Origin: Flavobacterium sp. N502540 | Lineage (GTDB): Bacteria; Bacteroidota; Bacteroidia; Flavobacteriales; Flavobacteriaceae | DNA: 64,000 nt | Direction of reading: 5' to 3' | Assembly: GCF_025947365.1 (NCBI RefSeq) | Contig: NZ_CP110012.1 | Location: forward strand, 3,658,001-3,722,000 | Part shown: positions 43,985-52,355 of the stretch, in pieces | Layout: every line of letters begins with the position of its first letter | Numbering within the stretch: the first letter of the stretch is position 1 | The notes under the pieces: generated by a model | Told to the model about the DNA's origin: nothing | The model's database searches: none | What the model saw: the letters and a program-made list of their open reading frames with translations, nothing else | Position numbers and translations under genes: made by a program

Positions 43985-44302
43985 TTATTCAATTATCATA
44001 CCTGCATTTTTTGCTTCTTCTTTTTCTATAGCTTTCCATTTGTTGTAGTTAACCTCATCTTTCGCTTGTAAATATGCGGCTGCAACCATACCAGCTTGTA
44101 CGTAAGTTTGTATTTTATCGTCACCATTTTTTGCAATTTCATATTGCTTTTCCGCATCTAAAGCAACCTGATTTTCTATTTTTTGCATATTATTAGACAC
44201 TTGGGAATCTAAACCACCACCCATAAAATACCATAAAATTCCAATAAAGAATATGACAGAAATAATTGTTTTAGCTGTGCTAGTTTTTTTATTTGTTTCC
44301 AT
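43985..44302 (-). CDS. Small hypothetical membrane-anchored protein
   Basis: A 105-residue protein with one hydrophobic span (about residues 12-30, IISVIFFIGILWYFMGGG) after a short Lys/Thr-rich N-terminus. A charged, mostly helical C-terminal part of ~70 residues follows (MQKIENQVALDAEKQYEIAK), so an N-in, C-out single-pass topology is likely. No family is recognised. It lies between the RAYT repeats and the thr operon terminator, on the same strand as both, but separated by a strong hairpin. Confidence 0.6.
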   Translation of the reverse strand: METNKKTSTAKTIISVIFFIGILWYFMGGGLDSQVSNNMQKIENQVALDAEKQYEIAKNGDDKIQTYVQAGMVAAAYLQAKDEVNYNKWKAIEKEEAKNAGMIIE

Positions 44303-44434
44303 AAATAAAGTTTTTTAATCTTACTCTTAAGGATTTTCAGTAACTCCTCGTTTATTTATGTGGTTTCTGAACTCCACTTATAGTAAGCAAAATTCATTTT
44401 TGTTTGTTATACTATTTTACGGATTTCCATAATC

Positions 44435-44484
44435 AATAATAAAAAAGCGAGTAAAAATTACTTTCCACTCGCTTTTTTATTATT
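44435..44484. terminator. Strong terminator of the thr operon
   Basis: A perfect 18-bp stem (44435-44452 with 44467-44484) with a 14-base loop contains A-runs and T-runs on both arms. It lies 15 bases after the thrC stop. It can stop transcription in both directions. Confidence 0.88.
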
Positions 44485-44498
44485 ACTCTTTCTATTTT

Positions 44499-45788
44499 CT
44501 ACCCCAAAAACACCTTCAACTCGTCATAACTAGAAATCTTTACACTAACTTTCTCCCCATTAATTACACTCTCAATCTGAGCAGGAATAGGAAGTGTAAT
44601 CCCTAAAGCGGGTTCAACCACATCCAAAAACTTAATTGGATGAGCAGTTTCTAAGAAAATACCAATGGTGTTAGGGTGTTTCTCCAATTCTTTCTTCAAA
44701 CCTAGATAACCGACAGCACCGTGTGGTTCTGCGATGTAACCGTTTGTGTTATAAATATTTTTTAGAGCAACAAGTGTTTCTTCATCGGTATAACTATAAG
44801 AAGAGAAGTCTTTTTCGAACGCTTTTAAGTCATTGTTGTACAATTCCTGAATTCGGATAAAGTTACTTGGGTTTCCAACGTCCATGGCGTTAGAGATTGT
44901 TGCTTTAGAAGGTTTTGGGTCGTATGTTCCGTTTTCTAAAAATCTTGGTACCGTATCGTTTACGTTGGTGGAGGCTACGAAATGTTCAATAGGTAAACCT
45001 AATTTCTTTGCCATAATTCCGGCACAGATATTCCCGAAGTTTCCGCTTGGGCAAGAGAAAACTAAAGGTTTGTTTTGGCTTTTCAAGGCTTTGTAAGCAA
45101 AGAAAAAATAAAACATTTGTGGCAACCAGCGCGCAATATTAATCGAATTGGCTGAAGTCAGATTTCTGTGTGCTAAAGTTTCATCTAAAAATGCCTTTTT
45201 CACCATATCCTGGCAATCGTCAAAAACACCGTCGACTTCTAGCGCTTTAATGTTTTGTCCTAAAGTAGTCAATTGTTTTTCCTGTATGTCGCTCACTTTT
45301 CCTGACGGATATAAAATCACCACATCGACACCGTCAACGCCTAAAAATCCGCTCGCGACCGCTCCGCCTGTATCTCCGGAAGTAGCCACAAGAACAGTGT
45401 TTTTAGCTTCTTTATTGTCTCTGTTAAAATACCCCAGACAACGCGACATAAAACGTGCGCCAACGTCTTTAAAAGCCATGGTTGGGCCGTGGAATAATTC
45501 TAAGGAGTAGATTCCGTTTTCGACTTTCACCACCGGAAAATCGAAACATAAAGTATCAGCAATGATTTCTTTTAATTTGTCGGTTGGTATTTCATCGCCA
45601 ACGAATTGTTTGATCGCTTCAAAAGCAATGTGTTCGTGGCTTAAATTTTCAATTTCATCAAAAAAAGAGGAGTCTAAAGGAGTGATGTTTTCCGGGAAAT
45701 ATAATCCTTTATCACTCGCGAGTCCTTGTATTACGGCTTCCTGAAACGAAACCTTTGGGGTATTATGGTTTAAACTGTAGTATTTCAT
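44499..45788 (-). CDS. thrC: Threonine synthase
   Basis: A 429-residue PLP enzyme that converts O-phosphohomoserine to threonine, the last step of the pathway. The sequence begins with the typical MKYYSLNHNTPKVSFQEAVI, contains the PLP-lysine motif HGPTMAFKDVGARFMSR, the loop TSGDTGGAVASG, and SANSINIARWLPQMFYFFFA. The length fits the shorter bacterial type. It is the third gene of the thrA-thrB-thrC set, 97 bases after thrB, with a short inverted repeat in the gap, and is followed by a very strong terminator. Confidence 0.96.
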   Translation of the reverse strand: MKYYSLNHNTPKVSFQEAVIQGLASDKGLYFPENITPLDSSFFDEIENLSHEHIAFEAIKQFVGDEIPTDKLKEIIADTLCFDFPVVKVENGIYSLELFHGPTMAFKDVGARFMSRCLGYFNRDNKEAKNTVLVATSGDTGGAVASGFLGVDGVDVVILYPSGKVSDIQEKQLTTLGQNIKALEVDGVFDDCQDMVKKAFLDETLAHRNLTSANSINIARWLPQMFYFFFAYKALKSQNKPLVFSCPSGNFGNICAGIMAKKLGLPIEHFVASTNVNDTVPRFLENGTYDPKPSKATISNAMDVGNPSNFIRIQELYNNDLKAFEKDFSSYSYTDEETLVALKNIYNTNGYIAEPHGAVGYLGLKKELEKHPNTIGIFLETAHPIKFLDVVEPALGITLPIPAQIESVINGEKVSVKISSYDELKVFLG

Positions 45789-45804
45789 TAGTATGTTATT
45801 TGAA

Positions 45805-45885
45805 CACGAATTTCACTGATTGTCACTAATTCTTTGCGTTTAAATTATTGCACAAACTAATTTGTGTAAATTCGTGAAATTTGTG
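45805..45885. repeat. Inverted repeat between thrB and thrC
   Basis: CACGAATTTCAC at 45805-45816 pairs with GTGAAATTTGTG at 45874-45885 (one G-U pair). It resembles the repeat at 31909-31963. It lies inside the operon gap and could affect thrC mRNA, but similar copies elsewhere suggest a dispersed repeat. Confidence 0.5.
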
Positions 45886-46806
45886 TTATAAAATTCTTAC
45901 ACCATCGGGATTAATCTTCGAAACGTGAATTTCATACGGTAAATTCATTTTTTCGTAAACGTCGCTCATGGCTTTGGCGATTTGGTTTGCGGTTTCTTTT
46001 CCACGGCTTAAAGCGAAGATAGAAGGACCGGAACCTGAAATACCGGAGCCTAAGGCGCCATTTTCGTAAGCGGTTTGTTTGATTTGATCGAATCCCGGGA
46101 TCAAAACACTTCGTAAAGGCTCCACAATTTCGTCGTGAAGCGAACGTCCGATTAAGTCGTAATCTTTGGTGTATAATCCGGCGACTAATCCGCCCACATT
46201 TCCCCATTGCATAATGGCACTTTTAAGAGAAACGTTTTGTTTTAGTACCGAACGCGCATCCGAAGTTTTCAATTCGATCTGAGGATGTACCACCGTAGCA
46301 AACAATTCTTCGGGGCTGTCAATTCGGATAATATCAAGTGGACTATAACTTCTTACGAGCGTAAAACCTCCTAAAAGGGCAGGAGCGACATTATCAGCAT
46401 GAGCGTTTCCGCTGGCCAGTTTTTCGCCCTGCATTGCAAATTGTACCAAATCTTTGCGGGAATAAGGTCTCCCAAGCAATTCGTTGATTCCAAAAACCGC
46501 TCCGGCAGAACTCGCAGCACTGCTTCCGATTCCGCTTCCGGCTTTGATATGTTTGTAAATTTCGATTTCGAATCCGCAATCTACGTCAAGTGTCTCCAAC
46601 ATGGCCAAAGCTGCAACCCCCGAAACGTTTTTCTCAGTCTCTAAAGGCAAATCGGCTCCCTCAATTTTGGTAATTCGAACTCCTTTTTGAGCTACTTTTC
46701 GAACGATCATTTCATCGCCCGCATTGTCTAAGCAAAGCCCTAGTACATCAAATCCACACGAAAGATTCGCGATTGTGGCCGGGCAAAATAGTTTAATTTG
46801 TGTCAT
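45886..46806 (-). CDS. thrB: Homoserine kinase
   Basis: A 306-residue GHMP kinase that phosphorylates homoserine for threonine synthase. Family marks are FCPATIANLSCGFDVLGLCL near the start, the ATP-binding motif IKAGSGIGSSAASSAGAVFG, and the C-terminal GISGSGPSIFALSRG. The length is normal. It lies between thrA (135 bases upstream) and thrC. The thrA-thrB gap is filled by CAAAGG-type tandem repeats rather than by a promoter or terminator that I can see, so the three genes probably form one transcript. Confidence 0.96.
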   Translation of the reverse strand: MTQIKLFCPATIANLSCGFDVLGLCLDNAGDEMIVRKVAQKGVRITKIEGADLPLETEKNVSGVAALAMLETLDVDCGFEIEIYKHIKAGSGIGSSAASSAGAVFGINELLGRPYSRKDLVQFAMQGEKLASGNAHADNVAPALLGGFTLVRSYSPLDIIRIDSPEELFATVVHPQIELKTSDARSVLKQNVSLKSAIMQWGNVGGLVAGLYTKDYDLIGRSLHDEIVEPLRSVLIPGFDQIKQTAYENGALGSGISGSGPSIFALSRGKETANQIAKAMSDVYEKMNLPYEIHVSKINPDGVRIL

Positions 46807-46809
46807 TTG

Positions 46810-46938
46810 TTATAGGTTCAAAGTGGCAAAGGTTCAAAGGAACAAAGGTTTTGCCTTTTTTATAGGTTCAGAGAGGCAAAGGTTCATAGGCTCAAAGGTT
46901 TTTATCTTTGTCCCTTTGCACCTTTGAGCCTTTGTACC
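46810..46938. repeat. Tandem GGTTCAAAGG-type repeats between thrA and thrB
   Basis: About eight imperfect units of AGGTTCA(A/G)AGG and GGCAAAGG fill the gap, and the right part (46900-46935) holds the inverse CCTTTG(A/C)(A/G)CC. A partial hairpin in the mRNA is possible. Confidence 0.6.
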
Positions 46939-46941
46939 TCA

Positions 46942-49389
46942 TTAAATGTTTCCAATTCTAATTACATCCGCAAAAATTCCCGATGCGGTAACTGCTGCAC
47001 CCGCTCCGGCACCTTTGATCAATAGTGGCTGATCTACGTAACGATCGGTGTAGAAAAGTACAATGTTGTCTTTTCCTTCCAGGTTGTAAAAAGGATGCTC
47101 TTTCGGGATGAATTGCAGACCAACGTTTGCTTTTCCGTTTTCGAATTGTGCTACATATTTTAATCTGGAATCTTTGTTTACTGCTTCGTCATAGATTTTT
47201 GAAAAATGAGGAGCATGTTGCGTTAAAGAAGCAAAGAAATCTTCGTTGTTTGTTGTGGCAAGACATTCGGCTGGCAGGAACGATTCGTTGGCAATTGCGT
47301 CAATATCCATTTCATAACCGCTTTCGCGAATCAGGATCAGGATTTTACGGGCTACGTCGATTCCGCTTAAGTCAATTTTCGGATCCGGCTCTGTGAAACC
47401 TTGTACTCCGGCTTCTTTTACCACATCATGAAAAGAATTGTCTTTATCGAAATTGTTGAATATAAAGTTCAGACTTCCCGATAAAACCGCCTGAATTTTA
47501 TGCACTTTATCACCTGAGGCAATCAAGTTTTTTACGGTATCAATAATCGGCAATCCCGCTCCAACATTGGTTTCAAATAAAAACGGAGCATTGTATTGAC
47601 GAGATAAATTCTTTAATTTTTTATAATTGTCATAGGCAGACGAACAGGCAATTTTGTTACAGGTCACCACGGCGACACTCTGTTTTAAGAAATTTTCGTA
47701 GGTTTCAGACACGCTTGCATTTGCAGTAATATCAACAAAGATGCTGTTACGCAAGTTTAATTCCTTCGCACGGGCGATGAAAGCTTCTTTATTGGCATTT
47801 TCACCTTGATCTAAAGCCGATTGCCAGTCTTTTAGCGAAATTCCGTCCTCGTCAAAAAGCATTTTTCGGGAATTAGACAAAGCGATCACACGAACATTTA
47901 TTTTCAGGTTGTCTTTTAGAAACTTCCTTTGATTGTGAATTTGCTCGATGAATTTTTCACCTACGTTTCCAACACCCATTACAAATAAATTGAGCTGTTT
48001 GGTGTTTTCTTCAAAGAAGTTTTCGTGCAACGTATTCAATGCTTTTTTAACGTCTCTTTCGTTAATTACGGTCGAGATATTACGCTCAGAAGCTCCTTGC
48101 GCAATGGCGCGTATGTTGACATTGTTTTTTCCTAAAGTACTAAACATTCTACCGCTTAAACCCTGATGGTTCTTCATATTTTCACCTACCAAAGCGATAA
48201 TGCACAGGTCTTTTTCGACAATGCAAGGATCGATTTTGTTTTGCGAAATCTCTACTTCAAAGGCTCTGTTGATGGCAGCCTCGGCATTTTCGGCGTCCGA
48301 ATTCAGAATTCCGATACAGATCGAATGCTCAGAAGAAGCCTGAGTGATAAAAATAACGTTGATTTTTTCCTGAGACAGTACTTCAAACAAACGTTTCGAT
48401 GAACCTGAAACTCCAATCATTCCGGGACCTTCAAGTGTTACCAGTGAAATATTATCGATATGACTGATTCCTTTTACAACAGTATCTTTTGATAAAACCT
48501 GATCTGAAATTAAGGTTCCTTCAGCTTCCGGTTCAAATGTATTTTTGATTAAAATTGGAATGTTTTTTCTTAAGACAGGCTGAATCGTTGGCGGATACAG
48601 CACTTTGGCACCAAAATGCGATAATTCCATAGCTTCCTGATAAGAAATCGTAGCAATAGGGTGGGCCTGCTTCACGATTTTAGGATTGGCGGTGAACATT
48701 CCGTTCACGTCAGTCCAGATTTCTAATTGTTCTGCTTCAAGTGCTCCGGCAACTATGGCAGCGGTATAATCAGAACCTCCACGGCCTAAGGTAGTAGCGA
48801 TTCCGTCAAGAGTCTGAGAAATAAATCCCGGAAGAATAGTAATTTTAGACTGATTTTCGGCAAAATATTCTCTGATCAGCTGGTTGGAAACTTCAAAATT
48901 TACAACCGCTTTTCCAAAATTATTATTGGTTTTAATCAGTTCGCGGCTGTCTTTGTAAACCGCATTTTTATTGATTTGCTGATATGCCTGTGCAATGATG
49001 TAAGACGAAAGCAGCTCTCCAAAACTTAAAATAGTATCGGCAGTTCTGGGAGATAATTCACCCAGTAAGAAACAGCCGTCTAACAAAGTTTCTAAATGAT
49101 TGATGATTCTTTTTACATGGCTCAGCAAACTGCTTTGTTCGCTAACCGGAATCAATTCTTTTAAAGTGTCAAGGTGTTTTTTCTCGATTTCGGCAACAAT
49201 TTCTCTGAAGCTTTCGTCATTTGCGGCGGCCTTTGCTGCTGCCAATTGCAGTAAATCAGTGACTTTGCTTAAGGCTGATACTACGACAACCAATTGGTCC
49301 TGCTTCGATTTTTGATTTATGATTTCGAGAACTAGTTTTATATTTTGTGCATTGGCAACCGAAGTTCCGCCAAATTTTAATACTTTCAT
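46942..49389 (-). CDS. thrA: Bifunctional aspartate kinase / homoserine dehydrogenase I
   Basis: An 815-residue two-domain enzyme for the first and third steps of threonine biosynthesis. The aspartate-kinase domain (about 1-290) starts with MKVLKFGGTSVANAQNIKLV and contains TTLGRGGSDYTAAIVAGAL. The regulatory ACT region lies around 310-460 (ISLVTLEGPGMIGVSGSSKR, NVIFITQASSEHSICIGI). The homoserine-dehydrogenase domain (about 465-815) has the NAD(P)-binding loop FVMGVGNVGEKFIEQ and GVQGFTEPDPKIDLSGIDVA. The order and length match the enterobacterial ThrA type. A Thr/Ile-rich leader peptide gene and a terminator-like hairpin lie upstream, which points to attenuation by threonine supply, in addition to allosteric inhibition known for the family. 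Confidence 0.97.
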   Translation of the reverse strand: MKVLKFGGTSVANAQNIKLVLEIINQKSKQDQLVVVVSALSKVTDLLQLAAAKAAANDESFREIVAEIEKKHLDTLKELIPVSEQSSLLSHVKRIINHLETLLDGCFLLGELSPRTADTILSFGELLSSYIIAQAYQQINKNAVYKDSRELIKTNNNFGKAVVNFEVSNQLIREYFAENQSKITILPGFISQTLDGIATTLGRGGSDYTAAIVAGALEAEQLEIWTDVNGMFTANPKIVKQAHPIATISYQEAMELSHFGAKVLYPPTIQPVLRKNIPILIKNTFEPEAEGTLISDQVLSKDTVVKGISHIDNISLVTLEGPGMIGVSGSSKRLFEVLSQEKINVIFITQASSEHSICIGILNSDAENAEAAINRAFEVEISQNKIDPCIVEKDLCIIALVGENMKNHQGLSGRMFSTLGKNNVNIRAIAQGASERNISTVINERDVKKALNTLHENFFEENTKQLNLFVMGVGNVGEKFIEQIHNQRKFLKDNLKINVRVIALSNSRKMLFDEDGISLKDWQSALDQGENANKEAFIARAKELNLRNSIFVDITANASVSETYENFLKQSVAVVTCNKIACSSAYDNYKKLKNLSRQYNAPFLFETNVGAGLPIIDTVKNLIASGDKVHKIQAVLSGSLNFIFNNFDKDNSFHDVVKEAGVQGFTEPDPKIDLSGIDVARKILILIRESGYEMDIDAIANESFLPAECLATTNNEDFFASLTQHAPHFSKIYDEAVNKDSRLKYVAQFENGKANVGLQFIPKEHPFYNLEGKDNIVLFYTDRYVDQPLLIKGAGAGAAVTASGIFADVIRIGNI

Positions 49390-49529
49390 TTTTGATGTTT
49401 TTTAATAAGGCGCAAAGATTTTTAGTAACAAAGGTTCAAAGGTTATCAACTGTGAACTGAAACTGAAAACTGCGACTATTTTTTTCTTTGTAAATGTTTT
49501 TTATGTATCCAATAACTCTCCTCTTCTTA

Positions 49530-49554
49530 GAAAAAAGTACTAGGTAACCTGAGT
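49530..49554 (-). terminator. Candidate attenuator hairpin of the thr operon
   Basis: On the minus strand a six-pair stem with one bulged C (ACTCAGG, loop TTA, CCTAGT) is followed at once by ACTTTTTTC. It begins 21 bases after the leader-peptide stop and 141 bases before the thrA ATG. The palindrome at the leader stop (TACCCC-TTA-GGGGTA, 49569-49583) could pair alternatively with the TACC in this stem, giving an antiterminator. The stem is short, so the assignment depends on the leader-peptide context. Confidence 0.5.
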
Positions 49555-49574
49555 GATATGTAAAATGTATACCC

Positions 49575-49676
49575 CTAAGGGGTAGTAATTGTTGTAGTTG
49601 AAATTGTAATAGCAGCGATTGCAACTCTGGTTTGAGTTGTTAGTGTAGAATGATATTTTACGCTGTTACTTTTCAT
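49575..49676 (-). CDS. thrL: Thr/Ile-rich leader peptide of the thr operon (thrL-like)
   Basis: ATG at 49676 opens a 33-codon frame ending TAG at 49577-49575. Ten of its 33 residues are threonine and four are isoleucine, and the last ten read TISTTTITTP. E. coli thrL is likewise a short peptide dense in Thr and Ile, and works by stalling ribosomes when charged tRNA-Thr or tRNA-Ile is scarce. Here the dense codons sit just before a small palindrome, a terminator-like hairpin with a T-run, and thrA. I infer a transcription attenuator. The frame is too short for usual gene callers, and the peptide itself is not expected to have another function. Confidence 0.7.
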   Translation of the reverse strand: MKSNSVKYHSTLTTQTRVAIAAITISTTTITTP

Positions 49677-49750
49677 TTTGGTTTTTCAAAAGTACAGTTT
49701 TTTATAAAAGTTAAAAATCTTTCCGGTCTTTTTATGAATATTTTAAAAAT

Positions 49751-49773
49751 TCAAAATTCAGCAAATCAATATT
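49751..49773 (-). repeat. 23-bp motif upstream of the thr leader (copy 1)
   Basis: On the minus strand this is a 23-base motif beginning AATATTGATTTGCTGAA and ending TTTTGA. It is an exact match to 50074-50096 on the plus strand. It ends 74 bases before the leader ATG and includes GAATTTTG, a one-mismatch -7 box, so it may hold the thr promoter. Confidence 0.65.
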
Positions 49774-50073
49774 GCGCTTTTTGTCAGAATTGTGTGTGTT
49801 AAATTGATGGATTCATATAATTATTGGAACTTATCTTTAAAAGAGATGTGCTTAATAGTCTGATTTTTAATCTCGAAAAACATCTGAAAACGTCATTAGT
49901 CTATAAAATCGGTAGGAATTAATTGCTTTTGTCGTTTTCTTGTTAAAAAATAGAGGGACCTTATTATGATAAAAAGATGTCCTTGGTTTTGTCGGATTGC
50001 TATTGTGAAAAGAGCAAAATCGGGGAATTCGCGAGAATCATTTTTTAATTATTAGGAATAAATGTTGCTTTTT

Positions 50074-50096
50074 AATATTGATTTGCTGAATTTTGA
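50074..50096 (+). repeat. 23-bp motif upstream of hutH (copy 2)
   Basis: This is identical to the copy before the thr leader and in the same orientation relative to its gene. It ends 20 bases before the hutH ATG. A TTG at 50065-50067 stands 20 bases before GAATTTTG (50088-50095), a near-consensus promoter pair. The 300 bp between the copies hold nothing else that I recognise. Confidence 0.6.
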
Positions 50097-50116
50097 AGTC
50101 TTAAAATTTAAACAGC

Positions 50117-51631
50117 ATGAAAGAAATCCATTATATCAGCACAGAAACCTTAAGTTTAGAAGCTTTACAGGAAATTATTGTCAACCAGAAAACGCTTGAA
50201 TTATCAGAAGAAGCAAAAGTAAACGTTCAAAAATGTCGTGATTATCTCGATAAAAAAATGGCTTCACATTCTGAACCTATTTACGGAATCAACACAGGTT
50301 TTGGCTCGCTTTGTAATGTGAAAATTTCGAATGAAAACTTATCTCAGCTTCAGGAGAATCTTGTAAAATCGCATGCTTGCGGAACAGGAGAAGAAGTTCC
50401 GGCTGAAATTGTAAAATTGATGCTGTTGCTTAAGATCCAATCTTTGAGTTATGGACATTCAGGAGTTCAATTACAAACGTTAGAGCGTTTAGTGGATTTT
50501 TACAATAATGATATTCTTCCGGTGATTTATACTCAGGGATCCTTAGGGGCTTCAGGAGATTTAGCACCTTTGGCACATTTATCGTTACCTTTATTAGGTG
50601 AGGGTGAAGTTCTTTTTGAAGGTAAAAAAACTGCCGCAGCCGAAGTTTTAAAACACTTTAACTGGGAGCCAATTGTTTTACAGTCTAAAGAAGGTTTGGC
50701 TTTGTTAAACGGAACTCAGTTCATGAGTGCTTACGGAGCACATATTTTATTAAAAGCTTATAAATATTCTTATTTGGCAGATTTGATCGGAGCTATTTCA
50801 TTAGAAGGTTTTGATGGAAGAATTGAGCCTTTTAACGAATTGATCCATTTTATCCGTCCTCACAAAGGACAGATTGTAACGGCACAGCGCCTTACTGAAT
50901 TTTTAGAAGGAAGTGAGATTATTGCTCAGGAGAAAAAACACGTACAGGATCCGTATTCTTTCCGTTGCATGCCTCAGGTTCACGGTGCTTCAAAAGATGC
51001 TATTGATTATGTTAGAAAAGTATTCAAAACCGAAATCAACTCCGTTACCGACAATCCGAATATCTTCATTGAAGCAGATCAGATTATCTCAGGAGGAAAC
51101 TTCCACGGACAGCCTTTAGCTTTAGCACTGGATTTTATGGCAATTGCTTTGGCAGAATTGGGCAGCATTTCTGAAAGAAGAACGTATCAGTTAATTTCAG
51201 GATTGCGCAATCTTCCGGCATTCTTAGTAGATAATCCGGGATTGAATTCAGGATTTATGATTCCGCAATATACAGCGGCAAGTATCGCAAGTCAGAACAA
51301 ACAATTGGCTACACCTTCGAGTATAGACAGTATTGTTTCAAGTAACGGACAGGAAGATCACGTGAGTATGGGAGCAAACGGAGCTACAAAAGCATTGCGT
51401 GTTATGGACAACCTGGAGCGTATTTTAGCCATCGAATTAATGAACGCTTCACAGGCGATTGCTTACAGAGAACCTTTAAAATCAAGTGATTTTATTGAAA
51501 CATTCTTAAGCAGTTACAGAGAAGTGGTGCCTTTGGTTAAAGAAGACAGAATCCTGCACTATGATATTAAAAAAACAGTTGAATTCCTTGACAGTTTTCA
51601 AATTGAAAACGATTTGTTAACAATGGCTTAA
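50117..51631 (+). CDS. hutH: Histidine ammonia-lyase family enzyme
   Basis: A 504-residue enzyme that deaminates histidine to urocanate, the first step of histidine breakdown. The autocatalytic MIO cofactor triad is Ala145-Ser146-Gly147 in GSLGASGDLAPLAHLSLPLL. Other family marks are YGINTGFGSLCNVKI, LNGTQFMSAYGAHILLKAY, SFRCMPQVHGASKDAIDYV, SVTDNPNIF and SGGNFHGQPLALALDFMAIA. Length is normal. The other hut genes are not adjacent; a HutD-like gene is about 10 kb away. Because the aromatic ammonia-lyases share the fold, a related substrate is possible, but the sequence fits HutH well. A 23-bp motif shared with the thr leader region lies directly upstream. Confidence 0.93.
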   Translation: MKEIHYISTETLSLEALQEIIVNQKTLELSEEAKVNVQKCRDYLDKKMASHSEPIYGINTGFGSLCNVKISNENLSQLQENLVKSHACGTGEEVPAEIVKLMLLLKIQSLSYGHSGVQLQTLERLVDFYNNDILPVIYTQGSLGASGDLAPLAHLSLPLLGEGEVLFEGKKTAAAEVLKHFNWEPIVLQSKEGLALLNGTQFMSAYGAHILLKAYKYSYLADLIGAISLEGFDGRIEPFNELIHFIRPHKGQIVTAQRLTEFLEGSEIIAQEKKHVQDPYSFRCMPQVHGASKDAIDYVRKVFKTEINSVTDNPNIFIEADQIISGGNFHGQPLALALDFMAIALAELGSISERRTYQLISGLRNLPAFLVDNPGLNSGFMIPQYTAASIASQNKQLATPSSIDSIVSSNGQEDHVSMGANGATKALRVMDNLERILAIELMNASQAIAYREPLKSSDFIETFLSSYREVVPLVKEDRILHYDIKKTVEFLDSFQIENDLLTMA

Positions 51632-51679
51632 CATGGCAAAATAATATTGAAGTAATTTTGCACTATCAAAAATATAAAA

Positions 51680-52324
51680 ATGTCAATAAACAGTATTTTC
51701 CAATTTTTAGTGCCGAAAGACAAGAAATTCTTTCCACTTTTTGAAGAGGCTTCAAGCAATTTAATTGAGTTAGCTTCTAATTTACACGAAGCTGTAAACC
51801 TTCCATTGAAAGAAAGAGAAGTTCTTTTTCAAAAAATAGATGAATTAGAGCAAAAAGGAGAAGACATTACACGTCAAACCAATCTTGAATTGAGTAGAAA
51901 TTTTATTACTCCATTTGACAGAGAGGATATTCATACATTGATTACTTCAATTGATAACGTTGCCGATTACCTTCATGGTGCGGCAAGCAGAATGAAATTA
52001 TATCAGGTAGATAAGATTACAAAGTCAATCAGAAAGATGACTGAAATTAACCTTGAAGCTTGTCAGAACATCGATAGTGCTGTAAAAGAGTTAAGTAACT
52101 TAAAAAACATGAACATTATCAAAGAAGCTTGTGCCAGAATTAATAAACTGGAGAACAAGTCGGATAACGTTTATAACAAAGCAGTTTTTGAAATTTTTGA
52201 AAACGAAACAGACGCAAAGAATATTATTAAGTATAAAGAGGTGTTATCTGTTTTAGAATCAGCAACAGACAAATGTAAGAGTGTTGCGAACATACTGGAA
52301 TCTATTTCTGTAAAACATTCTTAA
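51680..52324 (+). CDS. DUF47 / PhoU-like protein, phosphate-transporter partner
   Basis: A 214-residue all-helical cytoplasmic protein with the DUF47 pattern, including LVPKDKKFFPLFEEASSNLI at the start, RNFITPFDREDIHTLITSID and NVADYLHGAASRMKLY. These acidic helices probably coordinate metal ions, as in PhoU. It is followed after 31 bases by a PiT-family phosphate transporter, and this pair is a standard operon in which the DUF47 protein is thought to regulate or assist the transporter. Confidence 0.92.
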   Translation: MSINSIFQFLVPKDKKFFPLFEEASSNLIELASNLHEAVNLPLKEREVLFQKIDELEQKGEDITRQTNLELSRNFITPFDREDIHTLITSIDNVADYLHGAASRMKLYQVDKITKSIRKMTEINLEACQNIDSAVKELSNLKNMNIIKEACARINKLENKSDNVYNKAVFEIFENETDAKNIIKYKEVLSVLESATDKCKSVANILESISVKHS

Positions 52325-52355
52325 TTCAATTTATTTCATTCTGAAGTTATAATTT

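Noticed and set aside
49436..49624. A 62-codon frame overlapping the thr leader region on the minus strand
   Set aside because: It uses a different frame from the Thr-rich leader, starts from a non-ATG codon, has no recognisable composition, and runs through the attenuator hairpin into repeat DNA.
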